Of a stretch of DNA of 64,000 bases, positions 16,236 to 25,329 are shown piece after piece (the first letter of the stretch is position 1; each line of letters begins with the position of its first letter). The translations under genes were made by a program, and so were the position numbers. This DNA comes from Mucilaginibacter sp. MD40 (GTDB lineage Bacteria > Bacteroidota > Bacteroidia > Sphingobacteriales > Sphingobacteriaceae). The DNA lies in the NCBI RefSeq assembly GCF_002288635.1, contig NZ_NRSW01000001.1, forward strand, positions 2,809,852 through 2,873,851, written 5' to 3'. Below the pieces are notes generated by a model that was not told the DNA's origin, did no database searches, and saw only the letters and a program-made list of their open reading frames with translations.

Positions 16236-17339
16236 TTAAATAGCGGATTTAGAAGCCTTAATTTTATCGCCATCTTCAATATCAGCAGCACCTTCGGTTA
16301 CGATCTGGTCACCTGCTTTAAGTCCCGATAATATCTCGGTAACTCCGCCATAAGTAACGCCTGCTTTAATAGCAGTACGCTTAGCAACACCATTTGCATT
16401 TACATAGACATAATCTCCTTCTTCAGAACGCTGGATGGCTTTAACAGGCACTGTTATGGTGTTTGTTTTTGAATAGTCAGCTATCTTTAAAATAGCCGTC
16501 ATGTTAGGGCGCAGCGTTTTACGCTGGGGTAACTTTACTTCAACCGCAAAACTGCGTGATGTGGGATCAATAGCTTTTGCAGCAAAAGTAATATTGGTTG
16601 TTAATGAATCATTAGCATCCGGCACCACTACATTCACCTTATTACCTGTGGCTACACTGCCAGAGTATGATTCAGGAACATCTGCTTTAACTTTTAATAC
16701 ATCAGCATTTACGATGCGGATACCGGTTTGCCCGGGTTGAGCAACCTGGCCCAGTTTAAGATCCATTTGGTCAACTGTACCGTTAATTGGCGATACAATG
16801 CGGTACATAGCAGACTGCTCTCTTAAGCTGCCCAATGCTTTTTTGCTGGCTTGTAAATTGGTTTGCGCTTGAAGGAATTGAACTTCAGTACCTATCTTCT
16901 GATCCCACAATGCCTTTTGGCGGTTATATAATTGCTGGTTAAGGGCAACCTGCGCTTCTGATTGCGCTATATTTTGCCTTAACACGCTGTTATCTAATTG
17001 CACAAGCGTTTGCCCCTTTGAAACATGCTGGCCTGCTTTAACAAATATACCTGTAATAGTACCTGGCGATTGCGGATAAGCAGTTACGTTGTCCTGGGCA
17101 TCAATTTTACCTTGTATTTGTACATAATTGGTAAATGCGCCACTTTTCACTTCAACTACACCTACCTCAGTTGTTTTTGCCGAATCGGTACTACCCACCT
17201 CGGCCTGTAGCTTGGTAATTTTAGCATTTATTTCCTGCTGTTGCTTTTGCAAGTCGGCAAGTTCGGCCTTCTTATCTTTAGGCTTGTTTGAGCATGCTGC
17301 CAGTAAAACAAGCGCTGGTATGTATAAATATTTTTTCAT
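16236..17339 (-). CDS. RND periplasmic adaptor lipoprotein
   Basis: 367 residues. Signal peptide with lipobox ALVLLAACSN, so Cys16 is probably lipidated. A coiled-coil stretch (KAELADLQKQQQEINAKIT) follows. The lipoyl half-motifs GIFVKAGQHVSKGQTLVQLD and MDLKLGQVAQPGQTGIRI flank the alpha-hairpin (AQSEAQVALNQQLYNRQ), then beta-barrel and membrane-proximal domains. It links the permease to TolC across the periplasm. Third of four genes; 33 bases from the tolC gene and 21 from the permease gene. Confidence 0.95.
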   Translation of the reverse strand: MKKYLYIPALVLLAACSNKPKDKKAELADLQKQQQEINAKITKLQAEVGSTDSAKTTEVGVVEVKSGAFTNYVQIQGKIDAQDNVTAYPQSPGTITGIFVKAGQHVSKGQTLVQLDNSVLRQNIAQSEAQVALNQQLYNRQKALWDQKIGTEVQFLQAQTNLQASKKALGSLREQSAMYRIVSPINGTVDQMDLKLGQVAQPGQTGIRIVNADVLKVKADVPESYSGSVATGNKVNVVVPDANDSLTTNITFAAKAIDPTSRSFAVEVKLPQRKTLRPNMTAILKIADYSKTNTITVPVKAIQRSEEGDYVYVNANGVAKRTAIKAGVTYGGVTEILSGLKAGDQIVTEGAADIEDGDKIKASKSAI

Positions 17340-17372
17340 GTTGAGTTTTGTATGAGTGATTGAGTTTATCGT

Positions 17373-18719
17373 TTATTGTATTCTTCCGTATGCTTTGTCT
17401 AAATCTACTTTGCTCACTAAAGCGTCGTATAAGCTTTGCACATATGAGTTATCGGCGTTTTCGAGCCCTGTTTGGGCTTGGGTAACTTCAATGCTCGATC
17501 CTACGCCTTGCTCATATTTTATTTTAGCTACACGTAATACCTCTCGCGCAAGCTCCTGGTTACGTTTTTGGTTATTAAGCGATTGCAAACTGTTAATGTA
17601 GGTAATCTTCGCTTGCTCGGCCTGTAGCGCAAGTGCGTTTTTGATGCTATTAAGATTATTCTGATTTTTTTGAACGGTTATAGCCGATTGCTTTACACGG
17701 TTTGTACGCTGGAACCCACTAAATATGGGCACGTTAAGCGTTAAACCAATGTAAGACGACGGAAAGCTGGTGCTGTAAAGGTTTCTGAAACTATTATTCT
17801 GATATGACGATGCATAACTTGCATTAGCCGATAAGGTGGGTAAAAACTGTGCTTTCTGCCGCTTTAGGTCAAACTCACTTAACTTAAGGTTGGTTTCCAG
17901 TAAACCGTATTCAATACGTTTTTTATAAAAAGTTGTGTCGGTTGCTGTTTCTGCCGCATTTTCGTCAATGTTTACATCAGTGAGCTTATCTTTTAATGTA
18001 AGATTAGCGTTAATAGGCATCCCAATTTGAAACTTAAGCAGTTGATAGTTTAAAGCAAGCAACCTTAAGGTATTCTCCCGGTTGGTCACGAGGTTGTTAT
18101 ATTGTACCGCTATCCTGTCAACATCTATCTTTTCAACAAAGCCTTGCTTGTTTTGGGCTGTTGTTTGGTCAACCTGTTGTTTAAGCTGCGCAATATTGGC
18201 ATCTAACAGTTTTATTTGTTCGTTACTCACCAAAACCTGGTAATAAGCTTTGGTAACATTGCTGATAACATCAATTTTTGTGCGTGTGTAAGCCCTGTTA
18301 TAAAGTTCTTTGTAAGTTTTACGACTTTGCAATCCAACTATGTAGCTGGGATCAAACAATAACTGCGAGGCACTAACTGCTAAATTAGATTGATATTTCA
18401 CACCAAATTTAACCGGTATAAAAGTACCGGCTGGCTGCCCAAAAAATTCACCGGGAAGCAACGTGGTTGGCACTTTAAGATAATCCTGAAAACTGGCCTG
18501 TCCGTTAATTTGCGGCAAGCCCTGGCCGATAATTTCTTTTACGCGATAGTCGGCACTGGTAACATCAAGCCTTGCATTCACCACCGAGTCTTTATGATTA
18601 AGCGCGTAATCAACAGCTTCCTGAACCGAAAAATTATAAGTCACCGGTTCGGGTGGTGTTTGCGAAAAACCTTTAATGCTAACCGTTAGGCACATTAGTA
18701 GGGTAAGTATTCGTTTCAT
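17373..18719 (-). CDS. TolC-family outer membrane efflux protein
   Basis: 448 residues. Signal peptide MKRILTLLMCLTVSIKGFSQ. Two repeated halves of long alpha-helices, each with short beta strands, as in TolC: first half LDVTSADYRVKEIIGQGLPQ, second LETNLKLSEFDLKRQKAQFLP. There is no lipobox, unlike the NodT-type protein at 60427. It forms the trimeric exit duct for the pump encoded downstream. It lies 80 bases after the tetR gene; that gap has no clear promoter. Confidence 0.93.
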   Translation of the reverse strand: MKRILTLLMCLTVSIKGFSQTPPEPVTYNFSVQEAVDYALNHKDSVVNARLDVTSADYRVKEIIGQGLPQINGQASFQDYLKVPTTLLPGEFFGQPAGTFIPVKFGVKYQSNLAVSASQLLFDPSYIVGLQSRKTYKELYNRAYTRTKIDVISNVTKAYYQVLVSNEQIKLLDANIAQLKQQVDQTTAQNKQGFVEKIDVDRIAVQYNNLVTNRENTLRLLALNYQLLKFQIGMPINANLTLKDKLTDVNIDENAAETATDTTFYKKRIEYGLLETNLKLSEFDLKRQKAQFLPTLSANASYASSYQNNSFRNLYSTSFPSSYIGLTLNVPIFSGFQRTNRVKQSAITVQKNQNNLNSIKNALALQAEQAKITYINSLQSLNNQKRNQELAREVLRVAKIKYEQGVGSSIEVTQAQTGLENADNSYVQSLYDALVSKVDLDKAYGRIQ

Positions 18720-18799
18720 TTTTTGAGTGAGTAGTTTATTGTTCGTTTTTATGTTGCAAATTAAACAGAGCTTATTGACAGCCCTATGTCAGCAGTTGT

Positions 18800-19429
18800 T
18801 TAACCAACCATTTTTTCTATGTGTTCGGCCTTATATTTATCTAATAGCTCATGGCCTTTCAACGTACAGATACCATAATTAAAATGCTCTAAAAGTTGAT
18901 ACTGCACTTTCCATGGGCTAAACTGCGATACAGGAAAAATAGCCGTATTAAAGCCCATTTCCACTTGGTTAACACGCATTTTAGCGAGTATGCGGACATC
19001 AATATCTGGCCTGATGAACCCTTGATGTATGCCTTTGGTTAAAAGTTCCTCAAGCGTATGTACCAATACTTCTGATTTAAACTTCTGGAATTCGCTCCAG
19101 GCGGAAGGATGATACTTTTGCATATCGTGTATGACGATAGGATTGATACGACTGAATATTTCTTCAGAGCATTTCATCATATTGATCATCTCTTCCATAA
19201 CATTTGCAGAGGAATTGATAATATCCTGTATCTGGCATTCGTCTTCTATCAATTTCTTCTTTACTAAGGCTATCACCAGGTCATTTTTATCGTTAAAAAA
19301 ATGATAAATGGTTTTTTTAGACATTCCCAAGTGTTTGGCAATGTCATCCATAGTAACACTCTTTATTCCGGCTTGTAAAAAAAGCTCTTCGGCACCTAAT
19401 ATTATACGCTCTATTTGACCATTCGACAT
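18800..19429 (-). CDS. TetR-family regulator of the RND efflux operon
   Basis: 209 residues. TetR helix-turn-helix in residues 6-50 (IERIILGAEELFLQAGIKSVTMDDIAKHLG, MSKKTIYHFFNDKNDLV). First gene of the operon, followed by tolC, adaptor and permease on the same strand, so it most likely controls its own operon. The promoter has exact -33 and -7 boxes, and a palindrome TGGAAAC-N16-GTTTCCA covers the -33 box. The -7 box ends eight bases before the ATG, so the message is probably leaderless or nearly so. The effector is unknown. Confidence 0.92.
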   Translation of the reverse strand: MSNGQIERIILGAEELFLQAGIKSVTMDDIAKHLGMSKKTIYHFFNDKNDLVIALVKKKLIEDECQIQDIINSSANVMEEMINMMKCSEEIFSRINPIVIHDMQKYHPSAWSEFQKFKSEVLVHTLEELLTKGIHQGFIRPDIDVRILAKMRVNQVEMGFNTAIFPVSQFSPWKVQYQLLEHFNYGICTLKGHELLDKYKAEHIEKMVG

Positions 19430-19436
19430 GATGGGT

Positions 19437-19467
19437 CAAAACTATGGAAACATTTTTAGATTTCAAA
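19437..19467 (-). promoter_or_regulatory. Promoter of the tetR-tolC-adaptor-RND operon
   Basis: On the minus strand TTTG (19467-19464), a 19-bp spacer, then TAGTTTTG (19444-19437). Both boxes are exact and the spacer is the canonical length. The ATG is at 19429, leaving almost no leader. Confidence 0.75.
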
Positions 19468-19474
19468 GTTTCCA
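19445..19474. promoter_or_regulatory. Probable TetR operator
   Basis: TGGAAAC (19445-19451), N16, GTTTCCA (19468-19474). It starts next to the -7 box and covers the spacer and -33 box of the efflux operon. Binding there would block RNA polymerase. It is 69 bases from the divergent purB start. Confidence 0.65.
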
Positions 19475-19520
19475 ATATAAATTACTTCCGGATTACAATC
19501 ATGCTTTTTCCACATTTGTC

Positions 19521-19528
19521 TATCTTTG
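19521..19528 (+). promoter_or_regulatory. -7 box of the purB promoter
   Basis: TATCTTTG, an exact TAnnTTTG match 14 bases before the purB ATG. No clear -33 TTTG. Confidence 0.5.
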
Positions 19529-19542
19529 CAAAAAATCTTTAA

Positions 19543-20886
19543 ATGGCTTTAACTTCCCTAACCGCTATATCGCCTATTGATGGCCGTTATCGTACTGCAT
19601 CATCCGCGCTCGCATCTTATTTCTCAGAATTTGCGCTTATCAAATACAGGGTATTTGTTGAAATAGAATATTTTATAGCCCTGTGCGAGCAACCTCTGCC
19701 ACAACTGCTTAATTTTGATAACAGTAAAACCGAAAAGTTACGCGACATCTATAAAAACTTCTCAGAGCAGGATGCCAATGATATTAAGGAGATTGAAAAG
19801 ACCACTAACCACGACGTAAAAGCGGTAGAATATTTTATAAAATCCGAATTTGATAAATTAGGTTTAAGTGAATACAAGGAATTTATTCATTTCGGGTTAA
19901 CATCCCAAGATATCAACAACACGGCCATACCTTATTCATTTAAAGCCGCACTTGAGGAAGTATACCTGCCAGAACTTAACAAACTCATTAGCCAACTAAA
20001 GCAGTATGCCGACGAATGGGCTAATATACCTATGCTGGCACACACACATGGGCAGCCGGCCTCACCTACACGCCTGGGTAAAGAGATAATGGTTTTTGTG
20101 GAGCGTTTGGAGAAACAGCTAAATCAACTTTTGGCTGTACCGCATTCGGCAAAATTTGGTGGCGCCACAGGTAACTTTAATGCTCATCATGTAGCTTATC
20201 CGGAAATTGACTGGCAAGCTTTCGGTAATAAATTTGTTGACGAAACATTAAAGCTTAATCGCTCACAGTACACTACACAGATAGAGCATTATGACAATTT
20301 TGCCGCGCAGTGCGATGCCATGAAACGCATTAACAACATTATTATTGATCTTGACCGCGATATGTGGACCTACATCAGCATGAATTTCTTTAAACAGAAA
20401 ATAAAAAAAGGAGAAGTAGGTTCCTCGGCCATGCCTCACAAGGTTAATCCGATAGATTTTGAGAACAGCGAAGGTAACCTGGGTATTGCCAATGCCTTGT
20501 TTGAGCACCTGGCTGCTAAATTACCTGTCTCACGCCTGCAACGTGACCTAACCGACTCAACCGTACTGCGCAATATTGGCGTACCTGTGGCGCATAGTCT
20601 TATTGCATTCAAATCTACCTTGCGCGGATTGAACAAGTTATTATTGAATGAGACTGTCATAAATGCAAGCCTGGAGGCCAACTGGGCTGTAGTAGCAGAA
20701 GCTATTCAAACTATTTTACGCCGTGAAGGATATGCTAACCCATATGAAGCGCTGAAGGGCTTAACACGTACCAACAGCCAGGTAAACGCGCAAATTATTG
20801 CTGAGTTTGTGGATACCTTAAATGTAAGCGACACCATTAAGCAAGAATTGAAGCAGATAACGCCGCAAAACTATACGGGTATATAA
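19543..20886 (+). CDS. purB: Adenylosuccinate lyase
   Basis: 447 residues. It cleaves SAICAR and adenylosuccinate, releasing fumarate, in purine synthesis. The superfamily signature GSSAMPHKVNPIDFEN, holding the flexible catalytic-serine loop, lies near residues 290-305; TSQDINNTA and AHTHGQPASPTRLGKE are the other two substrate-binding regions. The length and the NHDVKAVEYFIK segment match the E. coli-type PurB rather than the shorter Bacillus type. Transcribed alone, divergent from the efflux operon. Confidence 0.97.
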   Translation: MALTSLTAISPIDGRYRTASSALASYFSEFALIKYRVFVEIEYFIALCEQPLPQLLNFDNSKTEKLRDIYKNFSEQDANDIKEIEKTTNHDVKAVEYFIKSEFDKLGLSEYKEFIHFGLTSQDINNTAIPYSFKAALEEVYLPELNKLISQLKQYADEWANIPMLAHTHGQPASPTRLGKEIMVFVERLEKQLNQLLAVPHSAKFGGATGNFNAHHVAYPEIDWQAFGNKFVDETLKLNRSQYTTQIEHYDNFAAQCDAMKRINNIIIDLDRDMWTYISMNFFKQKIKKGEVGSSAMPHKVNPIDFENSEGNLGIANALFEHLAAKLPVSRLQRDLTDSTVLRNIGVPVAHSLIAFKSTLRGLNKLLLNETVINASLEANWAVVAEAIQTILRREGYANPYEALKGLTRTNSQVNAQIIAEFVDTLNVSDTIKQELKQITPQNYTGI

Positions 20887-20903
20887 TATGTATATTTCAA
20901 ATC

Positions 20904-20948
20904 TGCAGATATGCAGATAATAGAAAGATTTAAATCCGCACATCTGAA
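20904..20948. repeat. Imperfect inverted repeat in the purB-nfu gap
   Basis: TGCAGATATGC (20904-20914) against GCACATCTGAA (20938-20948). The repeated units are partly 7- and partly 8-base spaced (CTGAAAG, CTGAATA). A weak relative of the heptamer repeats elsewhere in the window. Confidence 0.4.
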
Positions 20949-21028
20949 AGCTGAATAATTGCACATCAGAGCATCGTCATTAACAGGTCAAAAGCGATTT
21001 GAATATATGCTTAAACAAAAAGCCTGTT

Positions 21029-21036
21029 TATATTTG
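21029..21036 (+). promoter_or_regulatory. -7 box of the nfu promoter
   Basis: TATATTTG, the same octamer as at iscS, 22 bases before the nfu ATG. The nearest TTTG (20998-21001) is 27 bases upstream, too far for a standard -33. Confidence 0.5.
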
Positions 21037-21058
21037 TTCTACTTATAAATTAGAAAAG

Positions 21059-21610
21059 ATGAATATCAACGTATATACAGAAACTACTCCTAATCCGGCA
21101 ACCATGAAGTTCATTGTGAACAAGTTGCTTATTAATGGTAGTGTGGATTTCCCAACCAGGGAAAGTGCAGATAAATCGCAATTCGCGAAGGAACTGTACA
21201 AATTTAACTTTGTTAACGGTGTGTTCTTTGCCAGCAACTTTGTTACGGTTACCAAAACAGAAGGTACCGAATGGGAAGACATTCAACCCATATTAAAAGA
21301 ATTTGTTAAAGGAGCTGTAGAAGCCGAATATAAAATACAAGAAACAGAAGCACCCGCTGATGTAGAATTTGAAGGTACTGAAACCGAAATAAAAATCCAG
21401 CAGATACTAAATGATTACGTTCGCCCGGCTGTTGAACAGGATGGTGGCGCCATTGCTTACCGTTCTTTTGACGAGGGCGTAGTAACTGTAGAGCTTCGTG
21501 GCTCATGCAGTGGCTGCCCATCATCAACTATTACTCTTAAAGCAGGTATCGAAAATCTTTTAAAACGTATGGTGCCTGAAGTTACCGAAGTAGTTTCTGA
21601 AGCTATGTAA
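21059..21610 (+). CDS. Nfu-type Fe-S cluster carrier (Nfu_N plus NifU C-terminal domain)
   Basis: 183 residues from the ATG at 21059 (MNINVYTETTPNPATMKF). Residues 1-85 are the Nfu_N domain of mitochondrial and bacterial NFU1-like carriers; residues 110-183 are the NifU C-terminal domain with CSGC in RGSCSGCPSSTITLK, where two monomers hold a [4Fe-4S] cluster. It passes clusters from IscU/IscA to client enzymes. It lies 10 kb from the isc group, transcribed alone with its own terminator. Confidence 0.95.
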   Translation: MNINVYTETTPNPATMKFIVNKLLINGSVDFPTRESADKSQFAKELYKFNFVNGVFFASNFVTVTKTEGTEWEDIQPILKEFVKGAVEAEYKIQETEAPADVEFEGTETEIKIQQILNDYVRPAVEQDGGAIAYRSFDEGVVTVELRGSCSGCPSSTITLKAGIENLLKRMVPEVTEVVSEAM

Positions 21611-21630
21611 TTTACGCCAGGCATTATTTA

Positions 21631-21664
21631 AAAACGCCGGAACAATAATTCCGGCGTTTTTTTA
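21631..21664 (+). terminator. Terminator after nfu
   Basis: Perfect 12-bp stem AAAACGCCGGAA / TTCCGGCGTTTT around CAATAA, followed by more T. Textbook rho-independent form. Confidence 0.93.
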
Positions 21665-21691
21665 TGCTATTATAATTATTTGTAAAATAGT

Positions 21692-21699
21692 TAGTTTTG
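21692..21699 (+). promoter_or_regulatory. -7 box of the acyl-CoA synthetase promoter
   Basis: TAGTTTTG, an exact TAnnTTTG match 28 bases before the ATG. No well-placed -33. Confidence 0.45.
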
Positions 21700-21727
21700 T
21701 AGTTACCAAAAATTCAATTATAACTAA

Positions 21728-23641
21728 ATGACTAACATAGCTGAGCAATCAACTATACCCGGCCTTATCCGCACTATAGTAGCTAATATTCATCCGGATA
21801 CCCATACTTTCCTGATTCATAAAGTTCAGGACAACTGGGTGGAGATATCATACAAAGAAGCACTTGAAAAAATCGACGCTATATCTGCATGGTTTATCAG
21901 CATTGGTATACAAAAAGGCGACCGCCTTGCGCTTATTATTGAGAACGGCCCTGACTACATTTATTATGACCAGGCCTTGCAGCAAATAGGAGCTATCAAT
22001 ACCTCTATCTACCCTACTCTTTCAGAAGCAGAGATAGCGTATATATTAAATGATTCGGAGGCTAAAACTATCATTACGGGCAATCCCTTCCTGTGCCGTA
22101 AAGTGCTCAAGATTGCCAACAATTGTCCGTCGTTACAATATATATTGCCAGCATTTGATGATTACCAAAAGTTTACAGAAAAACTTGAGTTAAACGCTAA
22201 ATTGGTTGGCTTTAAGGATGTAATTGAGCAGGGCAAAGTATTGATCACTGAATATAGCCAGGCCATTAACAATTCGCGTGCTGCCGTACAACCAACAGAC
22301 CTTTCCTGCCTTATTTATACATCAGGTACTACCGGTACCCCTAAAGGTGTGATGTTGAGCCATTACAACCTGGTTGAGAACTGCCGTACCAGCTTAATCC
22401 AATTGCCTATTATTGAGAATACGGACATGTTCTTATCGTTCCTGCCGTTATCACACGTGTTTGAGCGTACAGCAACATACTACATCTGTTTAACCATGGG
22501 CTGCCAGATAGCATTTGCTCAAAGCCTTGACCTGCTGGCACGCAACATGGCAGAGGTAAAGCCGACGGTGATGTACTGCGTACCACGCTTGTTGGAACGT
22601 ATCCATGACCGCGCCCTGAAGAACGGTTTATCTGCGGGCGGTGTAAAAACAAAAATATTCAAGTGGGCGCTGGCAATCGGGCGTAAACGCCGACTGTTGA
22701 GCGAGGCTAACAAAAAACCAGGACTTATATTAGGCTTGCAACTGAAACTGGCCGAAAAACTGGTTTTTAGTAAGATCAAAGAAAAAACAGGCGGCCGATT
22801 GAAAGTACTATTATCCGGAGGCGGTGCCTTGCCAAAAAATATTGGTGAGTTTTTTGGTGATATAGGTATTAAATTGCTTGAGGGATTTGGTTTAACAGAA
22901 ACCTCGCCGGTGATGGCTGTAACAGAAAATGACCGGATCATTTATGGTACGGTTGGTCGTATTATCCCGGGTATAGAGGTGGCCATACAAAATGTAGATA
23001 CTAAAGAGATTTACACTATTCAAACGCACCACAATTTTGATCCTGATTTTACGAGCGAGGAAGGTGAAATTATTGTTCGCGGTCATTGTGTAATGCAGGG
23101 CTATTGGAAAAAGCCAGAAGAAACCGCGGCAGTAATTGACGCAGATGGTTGGTTCCATACCGGTGATATTGGCCGGTTTTTCCGCGGCAACCTGCAAATT
23201 ACCGACAGGTTAAAGAACATGCTGGTGAATGCGTACGGGAAAAACGTATATCCTACTCCTGTGGAGAACAACTACCTCAAAAGCCCCAAAATAGAACAGG
23301 TATTTTTAATAGGTGACAAACGCGAATATATCACCGCTATTATCGTTCCTTCAAAAGAAAGCCTGCAGGAAACATTTAAACTTGATGATGCTTTCTTTGA
23401 AAAACCGGAGCTTTTTATTGAGGATAAAGAGATAACGGACTGGATAGCGCAGGATATCAAACGCCTCTCAACAGAGTTAGCAAAATTTGAACGTATCAAG
23501 AATTTCAAGGTAAAACGCGTACCGTTTAGCATGGAAGCGGGTGAGATAACCCCTACCTTAAAAGCCAAACGTAAGGTGATTGAAAAAAAGTATGCGGACG
23601 CGATTGATGAACTATATCTGCAAGAGACAGACGAAGATTAA
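21728..23641 (+). CDS. Long-chain fatty acid-CoA ligase (AMP-forming)
   Basis: 637 residues. It activates fatty acids to acyl-CoA through an acyl-adenylate. The P-loop-like motif YTSGTTGTPKGVMLSHYN is near residue 200, GFGLTETSPVM holds the adenine/acyl site, and HTGDIGRF plus the LKNMLVNAYGKNVYP region give the hinge and catalytic-lysine domain. A long middle insert resembles eukaryotic ACSL/FAA1 and Bacteroidetes AMP-dependent synthetases rather than E. coli FadD. Transcribed alone; no beta-oxidation genes adjoin it. Confidence 0.94.
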   Translation: MTNIAEQSTIPGLIRTIVANIHPDTHTFLIHKVQDNWVEISYKEALEKIDAISAWFISIGIQKGDRLALIIENGPDYIYYDQALQQIGAINTSIYPTLSEAEIAYILNDSEAKTIITGNPFLCRKVLKIANNCPSLQYILPAFDDYQKFTEKLELNAKLVGFKDVIEQGKVLITEYSQAINNSRAAVQPTDLSCLIYTSGTTGTPKGVMLSHYNLVENCRTSLIQLPIIENTDMFLSFLPLSHVFERTATYYICLTMGCQIAFAQSLDLLARNMAEVKPTVMYCVPRLLERIHDRALKNGLSAGGVKTKIFKWALAIGRKRRLLSEANKKPGLILGLQLKLAEKLVFSKIKEKTGGRLKVLLSGGGALPKNIGEFFGDIGIKLLEGFGLTETSPVMAVTENDRIIYGTVGRIIPGIEVAIQNVDTKEIYTIQTHHNFDPDFTSEEGEIIVRGHCVMQGYWKKPEETAAVIDADGWFHTGDIGRFFRGNLQITDRLKNMLVNAYGKNVYPTPVENNYLKSPKIEQVFLIGDKREYITAIIVPSKESLQETFKLDDAFFEKPELFIEDKEITDWIAQDIKRLSTELAKFERIKNFKVKRVPFSMEAGEITPTLKAKRKVIEKKYADAIDELYLQETDED

Positions 23642-23663
23642 CTGTAATTTCTTCCGTTTTAGT

Positions 23664-24671
23664 TTATTTCTTAGTGGGTGTAAACTTCCATATATCGTTT
23701 AGCTGACCGGGGTTACCTGTACCGATGTAGCCGATATTATTGATGGTAAAAGCGATCATATCATAACGTGCAGGGCCATCCAGATAGGTTGATTTTAGCC
23801 AGGTATTGCTATCCGCATTATATCGGTACCAATCTGTAGCGGTTTCTTTTGGTGTTGACCCCATGCCAATGTAAGCTGTATTACCGATAACAAATTGCCC
23901 GCTAAAAGCCCTGGCCGAACCTGGAAAATCAGCCAGTTTTATCCATTTATCTGTTGAGGGATCATATTGCCATAGGTCTTTCGCGGCAATATCAGGCGAG
24001 GCCCCGCCTAATCCAACATAAGCCTTATCACCTATCGCAAAGCCTATTGCTCCAAAGCTCCCCTGCCCCGGATAATCAGCAACCCGTGTCCAGGTATCTG
24101 CAACAACATTATAGCGCCATATATCTTTATAATTGGAAGCATAGGCGTTGTCAGTACCTAAGCCCAGATAGCCCGCACCATTTAATGTGAAAGCTATTAC
24201 ATTTTCTCTCTTCCCGCCTGCAAAGGATGCTTTCTGCGTCCACTTATCAGCCAAAGGATCATATTCCCAAAAATCATCGTTTTGAGGTAAACTACTTCCT
24301 GGTAAAGCCAATCTTTGCCCGTAACCAGTGCCCACGTAAGCTTTTCCGTTTATAACAAAACCGCGAATATATTCTCCCGATTGCCCCGGATAATCAGCCT
24401 TTCTTATCCAACTATCAGCACCCGGGTCGTACTCCCACAAGTCGTTAAGCAGATGAGAATCAAAACCACCGGCTGCATTTCCGCCTATGATGTAACCTTT
24501 ACCATTTATGCTGAACCCAAATGCGCGTACTCTGCCAAGACCGGGAAAATCACCAAGGCGCTTCCATAACCCGGGTAGCGCATTTTCTGTATTGGGTACA
24601 AAAGCCTGCTTTTTACAAGAAAAGCAGAAGACGACAAGTACAACTATCAGGGCAATTCTTTTCAGCAACAT
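23664..24671 (-). CDS. Kelch-repeat beta-propeller lipoprotein
   Basis: 335 residues. The signal peptide ends VVFCFSCKKQ, so Cys19 is probably the lipid anchor. Six Kelch repeats follow, each with GYIIGG-, AYVGTG- or AYVGLGG-type strands and a DLWEYDP/WxRxADYPG unit, a single propeller facing the periplasm or cell surface. Kelch propellers bind proteins or glycans; no catalytic residues are seen. It converges with the acyl-CoA synthetase gene and lies upstream of none on its strand, so it seems to be a single-gene unit. Confidence 0.88.
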   Translation of the reverse strand: MLLKRIALIVVLVVFCFSCKKQAFVPNTENALPGLWKRLGDFPGLGRVRAFGFSINGKGYIIGGNAAGGFDSHLLNDLWEYDPGADSWIRKADYPGQSGEYIRGFVINGKAYVGTGYGQRLALPGSSLPQNDDFWEYDPLADKWTQKASFAGGKRENVIAFTLNGAGYLGLGTDNAYASNYKDIWRYNVVADTWTRVADYPGQGSFGAIGFAIGDKAYVGLGGASPDIAAKDLWQYDPSTDKWIKLADFPGSARAFSGQFVIGNTAYIGMGSTPKETATDWYRYNADSNTWLKSTYLDGPARYDMIAFTINNIGYIGTGNPGQLNDIWKFTPTKK

Positions 24672-24708
24672 AACCGTGGTTTATATGTAAATATAATTTT
24701 TCTCGCCG

Positions 24709-25329
24709 TTAGTTATTGAGTAGCTCCTGAAATAAAGCTACAAAATCGCCCAAGTGCTTACCATCGACTAAGCCATGATGAACGGTCACCGAAACAGGCA
24801 TGGTCTTAACACCATTATTGTCGGTCATTTTACCATAGGATACTTTAGGCATGCTATCCTCAAACTGGAAACCCCGTGCGTGAGTAAGCCCAGTGAAGTT
24901 AAGCCAGGGGATGGCTGATATGTGCATAACATTAGTTACCGGCCGCAGCTCAATGCCTGTACCTGCAGCAACCCGCTCCATTTCTTTTTTCGCATGAGTG
25001 GCAAATTCCGAAAGATCCGGATAGTAATCAATGTAAGAAAATCCGAACGTATCATTCGGCCTGCTCACTGTTGCCGAAGCGCCAATGTTATCATATAAAT
25101 AAACATCGCCATTCTCCACCCGGTATCTGAAATGAACCAGACTATTAGCCGCTTTAAGTGTACAGTGCAGGTAATATAAAAAGAAGGATACGCCCAGCTC
25201 TTTCGCTCTTACATAAGCTTTTGTACAATCAACATTTACCGTTGCGCCAAAAAATGATTCCTCAAAACTGTTAAAGAATTTAAAGTGTTCTGTACGTTCC
25301 CAGTTGTCAAAGTCGATTTTGGTTTTCAT
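24709..25329 (-). CDS. Chloramphenicol acetyltransferase-like (CatA family) protein
   Basis: 206 residues, the normal CAT length. The catalytic motif VHHGLVDGKHLGDF is present near the end, matching HHxxxDG with the catalytic histidine. The N-terminus YDFDNW-type start (KIDFDNWERTEHFKFF) and FTWLNF-like IPWLNFTG are family features. True chloramphenicol resistance cannot be claimed: many chromosomal members have other or unknown acyl acceptors. The ATG overlaps the stop of the HAD gene by one base (TAATG), so the two are translationally coupled. Confidence 0.88.
   Translation of the reverse strand: MKTKIDFDNWERTEHFKFFNSFEESFFGATVNVDCTKAYVRAKELGVSFFLYYLHCTLKAANSLVHFRYRVENGDVYLYDNIGASATVSRPNDTFGFSYIDYYPDLSEFATHAKKEMERVAAGTGIELRPVTNVMHISAIPWLNFTGLTHARGFQFEDSMPKVSYGKMTDNNGVKTMPVSVTVHHGLVDGKHLGDFVALFQELLNN

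Noticed and set aside
24709-25329. Calling the CatA-like gene an antibiotic-resistance gene
   Set aside because: Only the family catalytic motif is visible; chromosomal context and operon with a HAD hydrolase point to another substrate.
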